The notes under the pieces are model-generated. The model was given only the letters and a program-made list of their open reading frames with translations, did no database searches and was not told the origin of the DNA. Below are positions 59,221 to 64,000 of a stretch of 64,000 nucleotides of DNA, in pieces (within the stretch, counting starts at the first letter, position 1; the number at the start of each line of letters is the position of its first letter). This DNA is from DASTCZ01 sp963704455 (GTDB taxonomy: Bacteria > Acidobacteriota > Terriglobia > Acidiferrales > UBA7541). The position numbers and the translations under genes are program-made. The stretch covers positions 4,278,001 to 4,342,000 of the forward strand of contig OY969905.1 of assembly GCA_963704455.1 (NCBI GenBank). Direction: 5' to 3'.

Positions 59221-61030
59221 ACTTACCACGCTCGATTTTCTGGCGATCTTTGGATATTTGGCGGCGACGCTGCTGCTGGGATTGTATTTCCGGCGGCGGT
59301 CGGGGCGGAGCACCGCGGATTATTTTGTTTCGGGGCGGCAAGTGTCATGGTGGCTGGCGGGGACGTCAATGGTGGCGACGACGTTTGCCGCGGACACGCC
59401 GCTGGCGGTGACGGGGCTTGTCTATTCGCAGGGGATCGCGGGGAACTGGCTGTGGTGGAGTTTTTTGCCGTCGGGAATGATGACGGTATTTTTGTTCGCG
59501 CGGCTGTGGCGGCGGTCAGGACTGCTGACGGACGTGGAGTTCGCGGAGATGCGTTACGCGGGAAAGCCCGCGGCGTTCTTGCGCGGATTCCGGGCCATTT
59601 ATTTGGGATTGTTGATGAACTGCTTGATCCTCGGATGGGTGACGAAGGCGATGACGAGCATTGTGAGCGTCACTCTGGGGATGAGCGAGGCGCGGAGTCT
59701 GGCGCTGTGCGTGCTGTTCCTGATGCCGTTCACGGGATTGTATGTGTCGCTCGGAGGACTGTGGGGCGTGCTGTGGACGGACCTTTTTCAATTTGTGTTG
59801 AAGATGGCGATTGTGATTGCGGTGGCGTGGTACGGAGTGCGCGCGGCGGGCGGGATGCACTCGCTGCTGGACCGGTTGGCGGCGTTGCGCGCGGCGACGC
59901 CGGGGGCGGCGGACATTACGAAAATGTTGCCGGATTTTTCGCACGGGATGTTGAGCTCGGCGGTGTGGACGCTGCCGGTGCTGACGTTTGTGCTGGTGCT
60001 ATTTGTGCAGTGGTGGGCGTCATGGTATCCGGGTGCGGAGCCGGGCGGCGGCGGGTACATAGCGCAGCGGATTTTCAGCGCGAAGGATGAGAAAAACGGA
60101 TTGCTGAGCGTGCTGTGGTTTAACGTGGCGCATTACGCAATACGTCCGTGGCCGTGGATACTGGCGGCATTGGTGGCCGTGGCGCTCTATCCGAATCTTG
60201 CGCATCCGGAGAGCGGGTACATGCTGGTGGCGACAAATTTTATGCCCGCGGCGCTGCGCGGGATTTTGATTGCGGGATTTATGGCGGCGTTCATGTCAAC
60301 TCTGGCGACGCAATTGAATTGGGGAAGCTCGTACCTAGTGGCGGATTTCTACCGTAGATTTTTGCGGCGTGACGCAGCGGAAGGCCACTACGTTATGACG
60401 TCGCGGCTGGTGACGCTGCTGCTGGTGCTGGCGGCGGGATTTGTGTCGTGGGAACTTGCGTCAATTCGCGAGGGATGGAAATTTGTGCTGGAGGTGGGCG
60501 CGGGGACGGGCGGAGTTTATTTGCTGCGGTGGTACTGGTGGAGGATCAACGCGTGGGGCGAAATATCGGCGATGGTGGTGGCGCTGGCGTGCTCGGTGTT
60601 TTTCCACTTCACAAATTTATTTACTGGGGCGGAGTTTATTGTTTTTGCCAAGTCGACGCTGTGGACCGTCGCGATTACAACCGTGGCGTGGGTGGCGGTG
60701 ACGTTCCTGACGAACCCGGAGCCGGATGATGTGCTGGTGAAATTTTATCGGAAGGTGCGACCGCACGCCGCGGGATGGAAGCGCGTGGCGCGGCTTGCAC
60801 CGGAATTGCCGGAGACGCGCGACCTGGGAGGGAATTTGTTTTCGTGGTTGCTGGGATGCACGATGGTGTATGCGGCGCTGTTCGCGACGGGGGAGTTGTT
60901 GTTCGGGCGGATGATGGAAGCGGCGGGACTGTACGCGGTGGCTGTGGTGTCCGCGGCGATTCTTTACCGGAGGATTGCGCGGATGGTGGAGGCGCCCGGG
61001 CATCCAGCAACTGAGAGGGTGACAGGGTAG
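59216..61030 (+). CDS. Sodium:solute symporter (SSS family)
   Basis: A 604-residue symporter with about 13-14 transmembrane helices. It begins LTTLDFLAIFGYLAATLLLGLYFRRRSGRSTADYFVSGRQVSWWLAGTSMVATTFAADTPLAVTGLVY, the SSS start with the Na+-site region. It also shows LNWGSSYLVADFYRRFLRRDAAEGHYVMTSRLVTLLLVLAAGF, the family signature for helix 8-9. The nearest named relatives carry sugars, sialic acid or proline. The TAG stop overlaps the MFS start by one base, so they form one unit. The copy of its 5' end lies at 55722. Confidence 0.88.
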   Translation: MKLTTLDFLAIFGYLAATLLLGLYFRRRSGRSTADYFVSGRQVSWWLAGTSMVATTFAADTPLAVTGLVYSQGIAGNWLWWSFLPSGMMTVFLFARLWRRSGLLTDVEFAEMRYAGKPAAFLRGFRAIYLGLLMNCLILGWVTKAMTSIVSVTLGMSEARSLALCVLFLMPFTGLYVSLGGLWGVLWTDLFQFVLKMAIVIAVAWYGVRAAGGMHSLLDRLAALRAATPGAADITKMLPDFSHGMLSSAVWTLPVLTFVLVLFVQWWASWYPGAEPGGGGYIAQRIFSAKDEKNGLLSVLWFNVAHYAIRPWPWILAALVAVALYPNLAHPESGYMLVATNFMPAALRGILIAGFMAAFMSTLATQLNWGSSYLVADFYRRFLRRDAAEGHYVMTSRLVTLLLVLAAGFVSWELASIREGWKFVLEVGAGTGGVYLLRWYWWRINAWGEISAMVVALACSVFFHFTNLFTGAEFIVFAKSTLWTVAITTVAWVAVTFLTNPEPDDVLVKFYRKVRPHAAGWKRVARLAPELPETRDLGGNLFSWLLGCTMVYAALFATGELLFGRMMEAAGLYAVAVVSAAILYRRIARMVEAPGHPATERVTG

Positions 61031-62259
61031 TGGCGGCAAGCCCGAGCAACACTGCAATTCAAGGAAAGCACATTCATGCGGTGACGGCGAGCTTTTTGGG
61101 ATGGACGCTCGACGCGTTTGATTTTTTCGTTGTTGTTTTCCTCGTTGGGACGCTCGCGGATCATTTCCAAGTTTCCAAAGCAACGATTGTTTGGACGACG
61201 ACGGCGACGCTGGCGACGCGGCCGATTGGCGCGCTGGTTTTTGGTTTGCTGGCGGACCGGTACGGGCGGCGCGTGCCGCTGATGTTGAACGTGATTTATT
61301 TCAGCATCATTGAACTGCTTTGCGGATTCGCGCCGAATTTTACGGTTTTTCTGGTGCTGCGCGCGCTGTTTGGAATTGGAATGGGCGGGGAATGGGGAGT
61401 GGGCGCGTCACTGGCGATGGAAGCGGCGCCGAAGAAATGGCGTGGCGTGCTGAGCGGGATCGTGCAGTGCGGATATTCGGTGGGATATTTGCTGGCGGCG
61501 ATTGCCGCGCGATTTGTGCTGCCGACATTGGGATGGCGATGGATGTTCTGGCTGGGCGCGCTGCCCGCGCTGCTGGCGCTTTATATTCGCAGGAGCGTGC
61601 CGGAGTCAGAGGCGTGGAAAGAGCATCGCGCGCCGAGCACGCGCGCGGTGCTGGGATCGCTGGGGCGCGAGTGGAAGTTGTTCGCGTATCTGATTGCGTT
61701 GATGACGTTCATGATGTTTCTTTCGCACGGGTCGCAGGATTTGTATCCGGATTTTCTAGGGACAGTGCATCGCATCGCGCCCCAAAATGTTTCGTATATC
61801 GCGATGCTCTACAACGTAGGGGCAATCGTCGGCGCGATCATCTTCGGGCAACTCTCACAGCAAATTGGGCGGCGGTACAGCATGATTGCGTCACTGTGCG
61901 TTTCGCTGGCGGTGATTCCGTTGTGGGCATTCAGTCATACAGCGGCGTTGCTGGCGATCGGCGCGTTTCTGATGCAAGTGGGCGTGCAGGGGACATGGGG
62001 AATTGTTCCCGTGCATCTGAATGAATTGGCTCCGGATGCAGCGCGCGGACTTGTGCCGGGGCTGGCATACCAGTTTGGGATTTTGGTTGCGGCGCCGACG
62101 AACAATATTGAATACGCGCTACGCGACAAGTTTGGTTATCAGTGGGCGCTTGCGGGATTTGAAATAATTGTGATTGGCGTGCTGGTAGTGCTGCTGCTGG
62201 CGGGGAAAGAGAGACATGGGAGGGATTTCCGGGCGGGGCCTCAAGCAACAGGCACTTAA
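61030..62259 (+). CDS. MFS transporter (SHS/organic acid type)
   Basis: A 409-residue MFS protein from a GTG at 61030 that shares the G of the preceding TAG, with AGGGTA as ribosome-binding site. It shows TASFLGWTLDAFDFFVVVFLVGTLADHF, TATLATRPIGALVFGLLADRYGRRVPLM, ALFGIGMGGEWGVGASLAMEAAPKKWRG and SGIVQCGYSVGYLLAA, the pattern of the sialate/lactate/metabolite:H+ group. Twelve helices. With the SSS gene it forms a two-carrier unit, possibly for the same organic acid or sugar. Confidence 0.9.
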   Translation: MAASPSNTAIQGKHIHAVTASFLGWTLDAFDFFVVVFLVGTLADHFQVSKATIVWTTTATLATRPIGALVFGLLADRYGRRVPLMLNVIYFSIIELLCGFAPNFTVFLVLRALFGIGMGGEWGVGASLAMEAAPKKWRGVLSGIVQCGYSVGYLLAAIAARFVLPTLGWRWMFWLGALPALLALYIRRSVPESEAWKEHRAPSTRAVLGSLGREWKLFAYLIALMTFMMFLSHGSQDLYPDFLGTVHRIAPQNVSYIAMLYNVGAIVGAIIFGQLSQQIGRRYSMIASLCVSLAVIPLWAFSHTAALLAIGAFLMQVGVQGTWGIVPVHLNELAPDAARGLVPGLAYQFGILVAAPTNNIEYALRDKFGYQWALAGFEIIVIGVLVVLLLAGKERHGRDFRAGPQATGT

Positions 62260-62378
62260 GGGCATTTAACAGTTGGCGGGCATTAAATCACACGCGTTGA
62301 AATGCAACACCTCTAGCAGGACAATTCCAAGTAGTCGAGTCAAGTGAGCTTGCGGGAGAAATTTCTGGAGGTGCGGAC

Positions 62379-63182
62379 ATGAGACGGAGATATGGTGCAT
62401 TCGTGGCGCTGGCATTTGCGCTGGTGATTGTTCCGGCAGGGGCCGGTTGGGCGCGCGCGCAAAGCGGACAGGAGGGTCAGCAAAAATTTGACATCGAAGA
62501 ATCGAAGGCCATCAAAGAGCAAAATGAAAGGGTAATGGCGTCTGATGCGTTGATCGCGCAGTACAACACGGCGGTGCAGAATAAACAGTGGCAACAGGCG
62601 GCGGACCTTGTGAAGCAAATTATCGCGCTGAATCCTGACATGTGGACGTATCGGCAAGGCCTGGGAACCGCTCTGATGAATCTGGGGCAGTACGATGACG
62701 CGATCAAGGCATTCGATGCGGGGATTAAACTTGCGCAAACGGAATTGCAGAGCAAGCCGCCTGACAGCGAAGCCGCCAAGGCCAAGACGGGCCTCGGTAT
62801 GATGCTGGCGAACGAAGGGAATGCGTATCTCAAAATGAAGAAGAACGATCTTGCAATTGCGGCGTACACGAAAGCAGCAGAATTGGATCCGAACCCGGCA
62901 GTAGCCTACTTCAACCTTTGTGCAACGCAATACAACATTGGAAATACGGACGGCGCACTGGCGGCATGCGACAAAGCGATCGCGGCCGATCCGAAAAAGG
63001 CGGACGCATACTTCATTCGAGGGTCGCTGCTAATTGCCTCAAGCACTACGGACGCAAAAGGGAAAGTGATTGCGCCGGCAGGGACGGTCGAGGCGCTGAA
63101 GAAGTATCTGGAGCTTGCGCCAGATGGGCCACATGCGGTGGAGGTGAAGGAGATGCTGGAATATGTGGGGGTGAAGCAATAG
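62379..63182 (+). CDS. Secreted tetratricopeptide-repeat protein
   Basis: A 267-residue protein with signal peptide MRRRYGAFVALAFALVIVPAGAGWARAQ and a coiled/charged segment. TPR motifs follow, such as QAADLVKQIIALNPDMWTYRQGLGTALMNLGQYDDAIKAFDAGIK and AIAAYTKAAELDPNPAVAYFNLCATQYNIGNTDGALAACDKAI. The ATG follows a GGAGGTG site. A periplasmic scaffold; partner unknown. The TIGR03435 gene follows in 174 bases. Confidence 0.85.
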   Translation: MRRRYGAFVALAFALVIVPAGAGWARAQSGQEGQQKFDIEESKAIKEQNERVMASDALIAQYNTAVQNKQWQQAADLVKQIIALNPDMWTYRQGLGTALMNLGQYDDAIKAFDAGIKLAQTELQSKPPDSEAAKAKTGLGMMLANEGNAYLKMKKNDLAIAAYTKAAELDPNPAVAYFNLCATQYNIGNTDGALAACDKAIAADPKKADAYFIRGSLLIASSTTDAKGKVIAPAGTVEALKKYLELAPDGPHAVEVKEMLEYVGVKQ

Positions 63183-63356
63183 GGGCCTGGGATCGAAGAG
63201 GACCAATCATATAAATGGGTTGTGGAATGGCGGTAGCGCGAAAGTTATCGAATGGAATGCATTTCTTGCAAGGAAAGAGATGTAAACTTACATATCTGCA
63301 AGGACTGGTGACTAGCAGGAAAGGGTCTCCAAAACCAAAGTGAAGGGAAAGTTCCG

Positions 63357-64000
63357 GTGAACAATACTTGGAATCAACGTACGCAGGATGAGACCAGGTT
63401 CGGACGAAAAGCAAATGGTTCCGCCGCTCGGAAATTTACGCGCGCGCGGATTGCGCTCGGCGTTGTGTGCGGACTGGCCATATTCGGATTCGCCGGCGCG
63501 GCGGAGGTTCGCGCGCAAACGCCGGCTCCGCGCGTCGCCGCATTGGCGTTTGATGTCGCGTCCATCAAGCCCTCCGCGGACATAATGGCAGTAGCCAGCG
63601 CCGGAAAGATGCCGCACGTCGGCCTCAAAGTAGACAACCAACAAGTGGATATAGGCTATTTCACGCTGCAGCAGCTGATCATGTACGCCTACAAGTTGAA
63701 GGCATATCAGGTGATTGGACCCGACTGGATAAAGTCTTCGCATTGGGACATTGCGGCCACGTTGCCCGAGGGTGCAAACAAAGATCAAGTTCCGGAGATG
63801 ATGCAGGCGCTATTGGCGGATCGCTTCAAGCTGGAAATCCATCATGACACCAAGGAGATGGCAGTCCTTGCGCTGGAAGTGGGCAAGAACGGGGTGAAGA
63901 TGGTTCCCTCACCCCCGGATCCGCCCGCCCCCGAGACGCCAAAGCCGGATGACAAGGACACGAAAGTGCTTGATACCGGAGACGGCCAGGTGCGTGTAAA
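63357..64000 (+). CDS. TIGR03435-family protein (cut by window end)
   Basis: The first 214 codons of a protein that continues past the right edge. It begins with GTG at 63357 after GAAGGGAAAG. A basic signal-type N-terminus (TRARIALGVVCGLAIFGFAGAAEVRAQ) precedes the family start FDVASIKPSAD. Then come LQQLIMYAYKLKAYQVIGPDWIKSSHWDIAATLPEGANKDQVPEMMQALLADRFKLEIHHDTKEMAVLALEV, the defining block of TIGR03435, an expanded family restricted mostly to Acidobacteriota. Function unknown. No stop occurs in frame up to 64000. Confidence 0.9.
   Translation, partial: MNNTWNQRTQDETRFGRKANGSAARKFTRARIALGVVCGLAIFGFAGAAEVRAQTPAPRVAALAFDVASIKPSADIMAVASAGKMPHVGLKVDNQQVDIGYFTLQQLIMYAYKLKAYQVIGPDWIKSSHWDIAATLPEGANKDQVPEMMQALLADRFKLEIHHDTKEMAVLALEVGKNGVKMVPSPPDPPAPETPKPDDKDTKVLDTGDGQVRV

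Noticed and set aside
59170..60090. 306-codon plus-strand frame overlapping the symporter gene
   Set aside because: Alternate frame of the symporter; Gly/Val/Asp-rich without membrane segments.

Overview
The window looks like chromosomal DNA of an Acidobacteriota species (Terriglobia / Koribacter-Sulfotelmatobacter type). This is inferred from the gene families: a 1161-residue TonB-dependent receptor with an N-terminal carboxypeptidase-regulatory domain, a TIGR03435-family protein at the right edge, a PilZ-TonB fusion, DUF6265-like paralogues, WxPGYW-repeat and tetratricopeptide secreted proteins, and high-GC DNA with many orphan genes. No rRNA, phage, transposase or CRISPR array was recognised. 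One tRNA-Ser(CGA) is present.

Layout. 0.1-2.9 kb: a glyoxylate/glycerate operon (hydroxypyruvate reductase, GlcG-like protein, glycerate 2-kinase). 2.9-9.3 kb: a cupin, an isoprenylcysteine-methyltransferase-like membrane protein, a TPR protein, an APC permease, tRNA-Ser and a two-domain SagB-type oxidoreductase with a small partner. 9.4-16.3 kb: a SIMPL protein, then an ABC exporter module (large membrane-anchored protein, ATPase, permease) lying exactly between two 134-bp direct repeats, the right one being the 3' end and terminator of a PilZ-TonB gene. 16.7-22.4 kb: ion channel, tadA, GNAT, WxPGYW protein, TPR protein, EamA transporter. 22.5-25.6 kb: a tandem array of three secreted paralogues; two intergenic spacers encode a conserved 90-codon extension in frame with the preceding TGA. 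25.7-31.9 kb: accessory small genes, an orphan NuoI-like ferredoxin, a TetR regulator with a palindromic operator, cupins and an orphan SdhB. 32.3-35.8 kb: TonB-dependent receptor with a palindromic operator. 36-47.4 kb: DUF6265-like, ArsR-AHSA1-VOC operon, STAS protein, delta-9-type desaturase, GalT-like protein, bactofilin plus methyltransferase-like protein, HAD and DedA. 47.6-55.6 kb: two large surface lipoproteins, one of 1810 residues. 55.7-59.2 kb: a cyclic-di-GMP-type module (PilZ, MshEN-GspE ATPase, PilZ) between two 74-bp direct repeats. 59.2-64 kb: a sodium:solute symporter translationally coupled to an MFS transporter, a TPR protein and a truncated TIGR03435 gene.

Two window-scale patterns stand out. 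First, the + strand is C-rich up to about 25.7 kb and G-rich from about 27.1 kb regardless of gene orientation, and a dispersed intergenic repeat flips orientation at the same place. That is the direction expected at a replication origin, or at an inversion breakpoint. Second, two gene modules (3.8 kb and 3.35 kb) sit between direct repeats that duplicate the end of the neighbouring host gene, suggesting insertion by a common route without a recognisable transposase.

All functional names are from reading translated sequence by eye. Start codons were moved where a Shine-Dalgarno sequence, signal peptide or family boundary argued for it.
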